Shown here piece by piece: positions 1-8,600 of a DNA stretch of 31,597 nucleotides (the stretch's first letter is position 1; the number at the start of each line of letters is the position of its first letter). This DNA is from JBCCEJ01 sp039030335 (GTDB lineage: Bacteria > Pseudomonadota > Gammaproteobacteria > HK1): contig JBCCEJ010000067.1 of the NCBI GenBank assembly GCA_039030335.1, forward strand, positions 1-31,597, written 5' to 3'. The position numbers and the translations under genes are program-made. A model generated the notes under the pieces. That model worked only from the letters and a program-made list of their open reading frames with translations. It ran no database searches and was not told the origin of the DNA.

Positions 1-162
1 CCCCCTCATCCAGGTTTAAAACGTTTTTCTGTATTCCTTGGTTGATCTATGATCCTAAGCAAATACTGTTTTCAGCGACCATGCCATGTATGAACCTGAT
101 GCTATGGGCACCATACTCAATCTGAAAGTAGAGATTGTGCCTCAGAAAGCCTTTGCTTCGGT
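1..162. other. AT-rich left-edge segment, no recognisable gene
   Basis: This stretch has a composition unlike its surroundings: 25 of 60 bases are G+C at 1-60, against about two thirds in the neighbouring genes. It lies directly beyond the premature stop of the UxaA-type large subunit. None of the three minus-strand frames continues UxaA homology. A short plus-strand frame ending near 180 encodes a peptide I cannot place. It may be the edge of an insertion or a rearrangement junction, but no terminal repeats are visible before the window ends. Confidence 0.4.
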
Positions 163-831
163 CTATTCGACGATGTCCTGATATCGGTCGAACATGTGCA
201 TGAAGCGGTCGCGCACGAGATTCGTACGACACCGGTCGGCCACCAGATGCTCGCCTCCGGTCACCTCGGTCGTCTCACCGAACAACATCGTGACTTTGTG
301 CGGATACATCTTGTCGAACGCATTGCCGACCGTCGGGTTGGAGCCGCAGCCCGAAGTGGTATCGGACTCGCCGCACTTCGTCGACACCCAGAGGTCCGAT
401 ACAGGCGCCTCTTCCCGAACCAGTTCGGACGCCCATTGCACGTATTCGCGCGCGACGCGCGACGCCTTCATGATCGTCTCGTGATCGCCGTGGAGCTCGA
501 TACCGAAGCCGGTGACGGGCTTACCGGTGGCGGCGATGCCGTCCACGATGTGCTTGGTCCATCCTTCTTCGATACCGATCACGACGACAGCAGCCACGTT
601 CGGATTACAGCCAGCGCCGATCAGCGTACGGAAGTGCAGTTCGAGGTCAGCACCGAACTGCAGGCGGCCATAGGGATGCGGAATCGCGAGCGCGCCCTTG
701 ATGTTGTGTTCCACAGCCTTGCAGGCCGCGACGGAGAGGTCATCGACGGGCAGGATGATGACGTGATTGCGCACGCCAACGCGGCCGTTTTCCCGCTTGT
801 AGCCCCAGAATGTTGCGTTGCCTAAATCCAT
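163..831 (-). CDS. UxaA-family dehydratase large subunit, C-terminally truncated
   Basis: This is the N-terminal part of the large, catalytic subunit of the altronate/galactarate dehydratase family (UxaA C-terminal region), iron-dependent enzymes that dehydrate sugar acids. The protein opens with the family signature GYKRENGRVGVRNHV and later shows TKCGESDTTSGCGSNPTVG, with the cysteines expected near the metal site. Relatives of this subunit are usually about 380-400 residues, while this frame stops after about 222 at a TAG, directly against AT-rich DNA. ATG at 829-831 is preferred because GAGGAG lies 10 nt upstream; an in-frame TTG at 838-840 is only 1 nt from that motif. It lies 23 nt downstream of the SAF-domain small subunit gene and is probably co-transcribed with it. 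The missing half suggests a non-functional or degraded enzyme. The family call is secure; the substrate is unknown. Confidence 0.8.
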   Translation of the reverse strand: MDLGNATFWGYKRENGRVGVRNHVIILPVDDLSVAACKAVEHNIKGALAIPHPYGRLQFGADLELHFRTLIGAGCNPNVAAVVVIGIEEGWTKHIVDGIAATGKPVTGFGIELHGDHETIMKASRVAREYVQWASELVREEAPVSDLWVSTKCGESDTTSGCGSNPTVGNAFDKMYPHKVTMLFGETTEVTGGEHLVADRCRTNLVRDRFMHMFDRYQDIVE

Positions 832-854
832 GATTGTCAAGCTCCTCGGGCCGC

Positions 855-1136
855 TTACCAGCGCTTGGTTTTGATGTTGTGCACATGCACGTGTTCGCCG
901 ACGTCGATGTCGGCAACCACGCGGCCAATGTCGACGCCGTACTTGATCACCGTGTCGCCTTCTGCAAGCGCGGTGATGGCGAGCTTGTGCCCGATGGGAA
1001 TGTCGCTGGCGGCCTTGAACGTGATGTCTTTGTCCTGATCCATGATCCAGCCGTTCAGATCATCGCCAGCGCTGACGCCTTCGACGACGACAACTCCAAC
1101 CGAGTCGCCTTCGTCGTGTACTACGAAGTGAATCAT
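855..1136 (-). CDS. SAF-domain small subunit of UxaA-type dehydratase
   Basis: This 93-residue protein matches the SAF domain that forms the small subunit, or N-terminal domain, of altronate/galactarate dehydratases. Visible hallmarks are the opening MIHFVVHDEGDSVGV, the central stretch DIPIGHKLAITALAEGD with the family's GHKxA pattern, and the end GEHVHVHNIKT, which is highly typical of these domains. The ATG at 1134-1136 is preceded by GGGAGGTGGGA, a strong ribosome binding site. The large subunit gene follows after 23 nt on the same strand. Alone the domain is not catalytic; it is thought to help substrate binding or assembly. It is intact, although its partner is truncated, so the locus may no longer make an active enzyme. 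Confidence 0.85.
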   Translation of the reverse strand: MIHFVVHDEGDSVGVVVVEGVSAGDDLNGWIMDQDKDITFKAASDIPIGHKLAITALAEGDTVIKYGVDIGRVVADIDVGEHVHVHNIKTKRW

Positions 1137-1268
1137 TCCCACCTCCCGGGATAATGAGTGTGGACGCCGGCGCCAGATCGGGTGCGCTTCGACGCTGTGG
1201 CAAACGGCCGATGTTAATCGATCCGCACTATCGCGCGCTATGATCGCAGGGGGTTGGGCCGGAATCGG
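1137..1268. promoter_or_regulatory. Divergent intergenic region between the SAF-domain gene and the MaoC gene
   Basis: About 130 bp separate two divergent genes, so promoters for both should lie here. On the plus strand TATGAT at 1239-1244 is a fair -10 box for the MaoC gene. No convincing -35 box stands at 16-18 bp from it. On the minus strand only the ribosome binding site next to 1136 is clear. Confidence 0.35.
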
Positions 1269-1739
1269 ATGACACAATTGAAGCTCTACTTCGAAGACTT
1301 CGAGGCCGGCCAGGTATTCGAACTCGGGAGCCGCACCCTGAGTGCCGAGCGAATCCTGGAGTTTGCACGCGAATTCGACCCGCAACCGTTCCACATCGAC
1401 GAAGCGGCCGCGGCGAGGTCGATTTACGGCCGGCTGATCGCGAGCGGCTGGCATACCGGCAGCACGCTGATGGGACTGGTCGCCGAAGGCCTACTCAACC
1501 GTACGACCAGTCAGGGGTCGCCAGGCCTCGAGGAGCTGCGATGGACAAAGCCTGTGTATCCGGGGGACGAGTTGTCGGGCCGGTGCACGGTCGAACAGAC
1601 CCGTGCGTCACGCTCGAAACCCGACCGCGGTTCGGTGCTCATCCTGTCCGAACTGCGCAATCAGCACGGCGACGTCTGCGTTGCGATGCGCTCTTGGGGA
1701 ATTTTCCTGCGACGAGGGCCCCGTGCCACACCCGATTAG
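1269..1739 (+). CDS. MaoC-like (R)-specific enoyl-CoA hydratase
   Basis: This 156-residue single hot-dog protein belongs to the MaoC dehydratase family, which hydrates trans-2-enoyl-CoA thioesters to (R)-3-hydroxyacyl-CoA. The N-terminus YFEDFEAGQVFELGSRTLS is the classic family opening. The catalytic hydratase motif is FAREFDPQPFHIDEAAA, with the conserved Asp and His, followed by IASGWHTGSTLMGL. A later stretch (ELRWTKPVYPGDEL) is the usual second conserved block. ATG at 1269 is favoured because the homology begins there; an upstream in-frame TTG at 1254 has no better ribosome binding site. It is divergent from the sugar-acid dehydratase genes and convergent with an MFS transporter gene. 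Family members process fatty or branched acyl-CoAs; the substrate here is unknown. Confidence 0.87.
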   Translation: MTQLKLYFEDFEAGQVFELGSRTLSAERILEFAREFDPQPFHIDEAAAARSIYGRLIASGWHTGSTLMGLVAEGLLNRTTSQGSPGLEELRWTKPVYPGDELSGRCTVEQTRASRSKPDRGSVLILSELRNQHGDVCVAMRSWGIFLRRGPRATPD

Positions 1740-1777
1740 CTCGCCCCGCCCGGGCCACGAGACCCTGGGGGTTCAGA

Positions 1778-3064
1778 TCAGCTGGCTGAGCTTTCTTCCG
1801 GCGGCAAAGGCCCCAGCTCGGCGTAGTGCGGAGCCTGTGCGCTGATCGGCTGAAACGGCTCCTGCTCCGGCTCGGCCGTCGGCTCCTTGCGGAACATCCG
1901 GTACACGACGAACAGGCCGTACAGCGTGCCCGTTACGGCCACTACGTACATGAAGGCGCGCGGCTCGGTGAGCTCGGTCAGCACAGTCGTTAGCGCCGGC
2001 AACACCGCGCCAGACAGCGACCACGCGATCAGCAGCGTGCTCGATACCGCCACGTAGGCGGTCGGGTCGGCGCGGTCATTGGCGTGGGCATTGGCGACGG
2101 CGAAGATCGTCTCGGTAGCCCCGCCCCACAGGCCGAACAGCGTGATCCAGGCCCACAGCGGGACGCTGGACAGCGAGGCGGCGCCAAACGCGCAGCCGAC
2201 CACCAGCACGCAGGCCACCACGAGCACGTAGCGGCGATCGATGCGATCGGACAGTGCACCGAGCGGCAGTTGCACGACCAGCATGCCGAACTGCATCAGG
2301 AATAACAGCGTAGCGATGTCGTCTTTGCCGTACCCGATGGCGGCCATATAGATCGGCGCAAAACCCTGCACCAGCATCGTCATGCCGCCCACCGTCAACA
2401 GACCGGCGAGACCAACTGGCGAAATCCGCCACACGGCGCGCAGCGCCACGTTGACAGCCTCGGGCGGCGGCGGCAGCGGCAGGCGAGTGGTAGCCACCGG
2501 CAGGATCGCGAGCGTCGCGAGCACCGCGCTCAGCATTACCGCGCCGAGCGAATCCAGCGTTACGAAGCGCAGGAAGTAGGCACCGATCCCGATGCAGAGC
2601 ACATACGCCATGTAGAACACGGCCACGACCCGGCCGCGCACATCGTTGCTACTGGCGTCGTTCAGCCAGCTCTGGGCTACGACGAACAGGCCCGTGATCG
2701 CGGCGCCGGTGATGGTGCGAGAGGCGATCCAGATCCACGCGTGCTCGCCGATGGCCAACACCATGATCGACAAGGTAACGAGTGCCGCCAGGAACACGAA
2801 GGTACGCGCGTGCCCGACCCGGCGAATGATGTGCCCGGTCGCCAGGCAGCCGACCAGTCCACCGCCTGCGAGACCGGTGACGACGGCACCAGCGACCCAC
2901 GACGCTTCCCCGATCGCGGCAAGCTTCACCGGCACGTACGCGAACATCAGACCGTTCGCGAGCGCGATCATGCTCATCGACACGATGATCGACGCGACGG
3001 CAAACGGCGATGTCCCCGTGCGTGGCACGGGCAGTTGAGGCAACGAGTCGGCGGTGGTGGACAT
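1778..3064 (-). CDS. MFS transporter (YcaD-like)
   Basis: This 428-residue polytopic protein has about twelve hydrophobic segments and the major facilitator pattern. The helix 2-3 loop reads GHIIRRVGHARTF, and the equivalent loop of the second half, GALSDRIDRRYVLV, is a clear MFS A-motif copy. Helix 5 contains RTITGAAITGLFVVAQSWLND, typical of the YcaD/UMF subgroup, whose members often carry the AQSWLND motif. The C-terminal tail is hydrophilic and rich in Pro and Glu. The ATG at 3062-3064 opens the frame. The gene converges with the MaoC-like gene and is divergent from the SEC-C pseudogene. The transported compound cannot be inferred. Confidence 0.85.
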   Translation of the reverse strand: MSTTADSLPQLPVPRTGTSPFAVASIIVSMSMIALANGLMFAYVPVKLAAIGEASWVAGAVVTGLAGGGLVGCLATGHIIRRVGHARTFVFLAALVTLSIMVLAIGEHAWIWIASRTITGAAITGLFVVAQSWLNDASSNDVRGRVVAVFYMAYVLCIGIGAYFLRFVTLDSLGAVMLSAVLATLAILPVATTRLPLPPPPEAVNVALRAVWRISPVGLAGLLTVGGMTMLVQGFAPIYMAAIGYGKDDIATLLFLMQFGMLVVQLPLGALSDRIDRRYVLVVACVLVVGCAFGAASLSSVPLWAWITLFGLWGGATETIFAVANAHANDRADPTAYVAVSSTLLIAWSLSGAVLPALTTVLTELTEPRAFMYVVAVTGTLYGLFVVYRMFRKEPTAEPEQEPFQPISAQAPHYAELGPLPPEESSAS

Positions 3065-3220
3065 GGCAGAGGCGTCTGGCGGCTTTCGATGCAGGCTCTG
3101 ATCGCTTTCTGGAGAAGCTGAGAGCGGGATTAAGGCGCGGATCTTAGCGCCGGAATGGACCGCTGACGTGTACCGGATGCGACGGGTATGAATATGCCGG
3201 GAGACGTGCTCTTCCGGTGT
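3065..3220. other. Intergenic region upstream of the MFS gene
   Basis: This gap lies between divergent transcription units and should hold the minus-strand promoter of the MFS gene. I see no clear -35/-10 pair on that strand and no small gene with a credible ribosome binding site. Confidence 0.3.
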
Positions 3221-3248
3221 TTGTATCGCAGACCGACATCCGTAGAAT
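3221..3248 (+). promoter_or_regulatory. Putative sigma-70 promoter for the SEC-C gene
   Basis: TAGAAT at 3243-3248 matches the -10 consensus at five of six positions. It is followed by a GC-rich discriminator (GCGCGTCC), a layout common at growth-rate-regulated promoters. TTGTAT at 3221-3226, 16 bp upstream, is a weak -35 candidate sharing TTG with the consensus. The start codon of the SEC-C gene lies about 40 nt downstream, after GGGAGGTGACCC. Confidence 0.45.
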
Positions 3249-3288
3249 GCGCGTCCCGCTCAAGTGACTCATCCTCGGGAGGTGACCC

Positions 3289-3530
3289 ATGCCAAAGCGC
3301 AATCGTTTCCACGAACAGGAGTGCTTTTGAACCTACCAGCGAGCGCCGCCGCGGCTACCCGTCAGAGACGCGTGTGAAGCGCGGACAACGCGTCGTGCAC
3401 GGCGATAAAGAGCTGGTTGAAAAGCTCGGCAGAAACGACCCTTGCCCGTGCGGCTCAGCACGCCGGTTTCAAACACTGCTGTATGCGCCTGAAACGCTTT
3501 GAGGGTGCCTTGCGGCATCACTATTTTTAG
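3289..3530 (+). pseudogene. Small SEC-C zinc-motif protein gene with two +1 frameshifts
   Basis: After a strong ribosome binding site (GGGAGGTGA), ATG at 3289 starts MPKRNRFHEQECF and then meets TGA. Removing one T from the run at 3325-3328 opens the next frame, which continues through GDKELVEKLGRNDPCPCG, the SEC-C zinc-binding motif. That motif then loses its last Cys pair. Removing one T from the run at 3468-3470 restores RRFKHCCMRLKRFEG and ends at TAG 3528-3530. The repaired product is about 79 residues, the size of small stand-alone SEC-C proteins, with all four motif cysteines (CPC...CC). Two shifts in the same direction, both in T runs, could be true decay or sequencing/assembly errors. 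The strong promoter and ribosome binding site argue the gene is or was well expressed. Confidence 0.75.
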
Positions 3531-3592
3531 AGACTGAGTCTTCCCTTCACAAAGGACGTGCGGGCCGGCAGCCGACCCGCCGTTCAGCCCGC

Positions 3593-5296
3593 TCAGGCGA
3601 TCCACTCACTGACCGGTGCCGCCGCTTCGTTCAGCGGCTGGCTGATCACATCGACGAGCGTTGGCCCATCGTGCGCCACCGCCTCGCGCAGCACGCTCTC
3701 GAGCTTGGCCGGATCTTCCACGCGCCACGACTTGACGCCGAACGCGCTCGCAACGGCCGCGTGATCGGTGCGTGTGAAATCCACCGAGTAGTAGCGCTCA
3801 CCGAAGCCGGCGCGCTGCCCGGCCTTGATCCAGCCGAACACGGCGTTCGAAAACACGATGAATGTGATCGGCATCTTGCGCCGCACGACGGTTTCGAGTT
3901 CGCCGCACGTGAAGCCGAAGCTGCCATCCCCCATCAGCGAGACGACTTTCTTGTCCGGGCGGCCAACCCAGGCGCCCATCGCGGCCGACAGCGAGTAGCC
4001 GAGCGCGCCGTGAGCACGATTGGAAAACAACGTGCGCCCCGGTACGCGCAATTCGTAAAACGCTGATACGTACGGGCACGGCGTGCCGGGATCGGCGACG
4101 ACGATGGCGTCGTCATCCAGCACGCGGCGCAGTGTGGCGATCGTGCGTTCGGGCTTGATCGGCTGATCGTCGCTCATCGCGAGCGGTTCGAACGCGGCCC
4201 ACTTTTTTGCCCGCGCTTCGGCCACTGCCGCGGCGCCTGCGAAAGTCCGGCTTTCGCCGCGCGCATCGAGCGCCCGGTTCAATGCGCGCAGTCCGAGGTA
4301 TGCGTCCGCGACGAGCCCCGCTTCGGTGGCATAAGACGCGGAGATCACCTCGGGGTCATTGTCGAGATGCACGATGCGCGTGGACTTCGACGGCACCTGC
4401 CAGCGTTCGGTCGTGACGGAGCCGGCCCGGCAGCCGATGAAGAAAACGAGATCAGCGTGCTCTACGAGTTCCCGGGTTGCCGGCACGCCGCCGTTGGAGC
4501 CGACGACGCCGACGTTGTTCGGGTGCGTCTCGGGGATCGAGCCCTGGCCGGATACGGTCGTCGCAAGCGCGATGTCGAGTCTCGCGACCAGCCGTTCGAG
4601 TTCAGCCTCGCCGCCGGCGAGGACCGTGCCGCCGCCGCAGATGATGACCGGAAAGCGCGCGCCGAGCAGCGCGTCCAGCAACGCTTCGACATCTTCCTCG
4701 GCCGGCGCTACCGGAAAGGCGGGGAACGTCTTATGTCTCGGGTCAGCCCAGATCTGATCGGCGTCCACCGCGCCTCGCTGCACGTCGATCGGCAAGCCGA
4801 GATGAGCCGAACCCGGACGGCCGGTCGTCATCTTGCGAAAAGCCGTGCGCACCATGTCGGGCAGCATGTCGGACTTCGGGATGACGGCGTTCCATTTGGT
4901 CACCGGACGCATCAGTCCGTCCTGATCCAGCTCCGTCAGCGGGTAATGGCCGCGGGATGAAACCGAGACGTCGGAGGTAATCGAGAGGATCGGTACCGAC
5001 GACTCCGTCGCCTCGACGAGCCCCGGCAGAATGTAGGTGGCACCGCCGCCGGAAGGGCCTTCGCATACGCCGACCCGGCCGGTTACGCGCGCGTAACCGT
5101 CAGCCATGTACGCGGCCGAGCGCTCATCCCGGGTCAGGATGTGATCGATGGAGTGCTCCAACCGGTACAGAGCGTCGTAGAACGGCAGCGTGGTATCGCC
5201 ACACAAACCGAACACGTGCCTGACGCCATGCGCATCGAGCATCTTGACCATGGCTTCAGCGCCGTTGAGCGCATTGTCTGTACGATCGGGTTTCAC
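3593..5296 (-). CDS. ThDP-dependent enzyme, acetolactate-synthase-like
   Basis: This roughly 567-residue protein has the three-domain layout of acetolactate synthase, benzoylformate decarboxylase and sulfoacetaldehyde acetyltransferase relatives. The N-terminal Pyr domain carries the catalytic Glu (RDERSAAYMADGYAR, Glu about residue 58). The middle domain is nucleotide-fold like (FPVIICGGGTVLAGG, about 215-230). The C-terminal domain has the diphosphate motif MGDGSFGF (about 455-462) with Asn about 484. The frame is open further upstream, but homology begins about residue 10. GTG at 5294-5296 is my best start, with AGAGGA about 14 nt upstream, which is a weak assignment. No small regulatory subunit gene (ilvN type) is nearby, which argues against a housekeeping acetolactate synthase. 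It lies 94 bp downstream of yheU on the same strand. The exact reaction is unknown. Confidence 0.85.
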   Translation of the reverse strand: MKPDRTDNALNGAEAMVKMLDAHGVRHVFGLCGDTTLPFYDALYRLEHSIDHILTRDERSAAYMADGYARVTGRVGVCEGPSGGGATYILPGLVEATESSVPILSITSDVSVSSRGHYPLTELDQDGLMRPVTKWNAVIPKSDMLPDMVRTAFRKMTTGRPGSAHLGLPIDVQRGAVDADQIWADPRHKTFPAFPVAPAEEDVEALLDALLGARFPVIICGGGTVLAGGEAELERLVARLDIALATTVSGQGSIPETHPNNVGVVGSNGGVPATRELVEHADLVFFIGCRAGSVTTERWQVPSKSTRIVHLDNDPEVISASYATEAGLVADAYLGLRALNRALDARGESRTFAGAAAVAEARAKKWAAFEPLAMSDDQPIKPERTIATLRRVLDDDAIVVADPGTPCPYVSAFYELRVPGRTLFSNRAHGALGYSLSAAMGAWVGRPDKKVVSLMGDGSFGFTCGELETVVRRKMPITFIVFSNAVFGWIKAGQRAGFGERYYSVDFTRTDHAAVASAFGVKSWRVEDPAKLESVLREAVAHDGPTLVDVISQPLNEAAAPVSEWIA

Positions 5297-5344
5297 GGTG
5301 TGGGGTTTTCCTCTGTGTGTTCCTGGGGCAGCGCAAACCGCCGC

Positions 5345-5360
5345 TCGCCCGCGCGGGCGA
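5345..5360. repeat. Perfect 16-bp palindrome between yheU and the ThDP enzyme gene
   Basis: TCGCCCGCGCGGGCGA is its own reverse complement. As RNA it could form a 6-bp GC stem with a CGCG loop. It sits 30 bp beyond the yheU stop codon and about 50 bp before the GTG of the next gene. It could attenuate or end the PBP-yheU transcript or bind a dimeric regulator. No U-run follows it. Confidence 0.4.
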
Positions 5361-5390
5361 CCACGCACACGGCGGCGCGGTCACCGGTGC

Positions 5391-5621
5391 TCACACGGGT
5401 ACGATACCAACCGACTCCGTCGCCGGGTCAAACATGATGCGGGCTTCACGCCTCGCGAGCTGCGCCATCACGGCTTCGACCTTGCTGTCGAGGTCGTACT
5501 CGGCCGGCCCGTAGTCGGTACCTTCGCGCAGCACAAAAGCCTCTATCACGCCGCGGAGCGCGTCCCGGCTCAACTCCGCCATCGGAATTTCCACCGGCTC
5601 GGAAAGTTCTTCGTCTGACAT
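5391..5621 (-). CDS. yheU: YheU family (UPF0270) protein
   Basis: This 76-residue protein shows the UPF0270 core. It has an I-P-x-x-x-L-S-x-x-x-L opening (VEIPMAELSRDALRGVIEAF), then the hallmark VLREGTDYG, and then a KVxxVMxQL helix. The biochemical role of the family is not established. ATG at 5619-5621 has GAGG about 11 nt upstream and starts 13 nt after the stop codon of the large PBP gene, so the two are probably in one transcript. The acidic ten-residue N-terminal extension is longer than in the E. coli protein, which starts nearly at the IP motif. Confidence 0.88.
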   Translation of the reverse strand: MSDEELSEPVEIPMAELSRDALRGVIEAFVLREGTDYGPAEYDLDSKVEAVMAQLARREARIMFDPATESVGIVPV

Positions 5622-5634
5622 CGATGCACAGTCC

Positions 5635-8600
5635 TCAGTGCGCACGCGCGAAGACGGCGTCGCCGTGCGGAGTTATCCGCGGCCGGCCGGCGGTCTCGTC
5701 CAACACGGACGTATGGCGGACGATATCCGTCAGCATATCGTTGAACGCGCGCGCTGGTGCGGTACCGCCGTAGACACCGGGCATCGAGCGCGGTCGGTCG
5801 TTACCTACCCATACGCCGATAACGATGTCAGCGGTGTAGCCGATGAACCAGGCGTCGACGAAATTATCCCCGGTCCCGGTCTTGCCGGCGACGCGTAGCT
5901 CCGCCGGCAAGCCCTGGATCGCGCGGCGCCCAGTGCCGAGCCTTACGACGTCGCGCAGCATGCTGGTCAAATCCTGCACGTGACGACCGGCGAACATGCG
6001 GCGCCCGCGAGGCTTCGGTGCGCGCCACACGACCCGGCCGGTCTCGGTGGTAATCGCCGTAAAGCCATGCGCCGCAACCGATGCACCGCCATTCGCGAGC
6101 ACGGCGTAAGCGGTCGTCATCTCAACGAGTGGGACTCCCGCCGATCCGAGCGCAAGACCCCACTGGCGCGGCATGTCGGTGGTGCGCAGACCGAGCCGCT
6201 TCAACGTGTCGAACAACCGGTCGAACTTGAGCTCGTCGTGCAACAGTCTGACCGCCGCGGTATTGATCGAGCGCACGAGCCCTTCGCGCATCGTGACGTC
6301 CCCGTAGACCTTGCCATCGTGATTTTGCGGCCGGTACGGATTCGGATCGCCCGGCACCCTGATCGAAACAGGCGCTGCCGAGATCCGGGACTCGGGCGAC
6401 AAACCCGATTCGAGCGCGGAGAGGTATACGAACGGCTTGAACGAAGAGGCCGGCGGACGCGAGAGCAGGCCAGCGGTGCGCTTGGCCCGGTTCGCGCCGC
6501 GGGCTTTGACGTCCGAGCCAACGCCGCCGACCATCGCGAGCACGCGGCCGTCGGGCCGCATGATCACGGCGGCACCCTGCGATGCCGCGATGCCGGCGCG
6601 CTGCAGCGCGCGTACCTGTTTCGCCAGATGCCGTTCCGCGTAGATTTCGAGTTCGGCGTTCAGACTGGTCAGCACCTTGTAGTCGCCATCCGGCAGCGGT
6701 GACAGGGCGCGCGCCACATCCGCGCGAATCCACTGCCACAGATGGCCCAGGTAGGGTTTGTACGGCGGTCGCTTACCGAAGCGCGGCACGAAGTTCGCCG
6801 GAAAGCGCGCGCCCTCAGGCGCGTAGCCGTGCCTTCGCATCAACGCGACTATCAGCGTCGCACGACGGATCGCACCACTGCGATTTTCCCGCCAGTTCCA
6901 GCCCGGGCGCTTGATCGCCGCGGCCAGGAACGCAGCTTCGTCGCGCGTCAACCGCGACGCCGATTTGTTGAAGTAGTCCCGGGCGCCAAGTTCCACGCCG
7001 AAGTTACCGCGCCCCAGATACAGTCGATTCAGGTAGAGCGCCAGGATCTCGCGCTTGTCCATGCCGAGTTCCATCTTGATCGCCCACAACAGCTCCTTCA
7101 GCTTGCGCACGATACTTCTGGATTCGCTCAGAAACAGATTGCGAGCCAGCTGCTGGGTGATGGTGGAGTTGCCGGCGCAGCCGGTGGCACTCGAAAACAC
7201 GTTCAGCTTGCGCGCGACGCAGAAGAGCCCGGCCTGGATGAACTTCGCGATCATGTAATCCGGGCTGTGCTCGAAGAAACGATGGTCTTCGCTCGCGATC
7301 ACCGCGTTGATGAAGTGTTCCGAAATATTGTCGAGGCTCGTATTGAGACTGTAGTCGTAACGATTGCCGAGCAGTGAAAGCCGCGCCGAACCGTCGTCGG
7401 CCGTCGATTTGCGCACGTGTACGTGCGCGCTTCGTGCGAGCGCGCGCGTCTCGTCGGTACTCGGGAGTTCCAGCCACTGCCAGCCGATGACCACCAACAG
7501 CGCCGCACTGGCAAGTACCACACCGGTCAGCGCGAAACGCCACGGAAATCCGCCGCCCGCCGGCTTAAGCAGCGCCTGTGCCTCGCGCCTCTCAGCGTCG
7601 TCGCCAACGGCGATGGCCTGGCGCAACGCCGCGCGCGCGGCGCGCAAACGCCCCGCCGCGAGCAGCGCGCGCGCGCGGTTCAGCGCTTCGCGGGCGACGC
7701 TGCCAGTTGAGGGCTCTTCGTCATAGCGCCGGGCGAGCGGTTCGGTATCCGGGTGGTAAACCTCTGCTTCGGACAATTCGTCCGGCATCTCGGCACTGAT
7801 GTCGAATTCGTCGGACGGCGACAGATCGGATGACGGGTCGCGAGTTGCATCATCTGGCGCGGAAGCCACTTCCGGCGCCGGTTGCACCGGCGTGAACCGC
7901 ACCGTTGGAATCAGCGAAGTGCCGGCTGCCAACGCGGCCACTTCGATGTGGCCCGGCTGTAGGAACGCGACGGTGCGGGCGACCAGTTCCCGCGCGGGCG
8001 TAGGTCCGGGCGGCGCGACGTCACCGCGATGCACGCGTTCGAGCCAGCGGTCGCGCCGCCGTTCCAGCGCGCGGGTCAAGAGCGCCGCCGGCAGGCTCAC
8101 GAAACCCACCCCAAAGGTTGCTGCCAACCCCAGCAGCGGCGCCATCGGATGCGGTGCCCACGCCGAGAACACCATCAGTACCGGCATCTGGACACCGAGC
8201 ACATAGCGGACCAGAAAACGCCGAACGGGCGTCTCGTCGATCTGATAGCGCAGGAATCCCACGCTCCCGGCACTGGCCTCGGCCGCGCGCTCGCCCAGCC
8301 AGTGCAACCCGGTGAAGACCAGCAGTACGGCCACCTGCACGAGCGCCTGACCGAGCGCGGCGTCCAGCCAGTCGCCCGAGCCAAGCCCCGGTAACTCGAT
8401 CACGCGCGGCGGCGCGGGGAGCACGGCGAGGGCCTTCCACGCCGCGATCAGCAGCCAGAGATCGCAGAGCACGAACAGCAGGAAGCGGCTCCGCCTGAAG
8501 CGCAGTTGAATGCGCAGCGGCTGCCTTGGAAACGCGTGCTGTAGCAGCGCACGGCCAGCGTCCAGGCGCACGCGCGCGATCCAAAATGGCAGCAACATCA

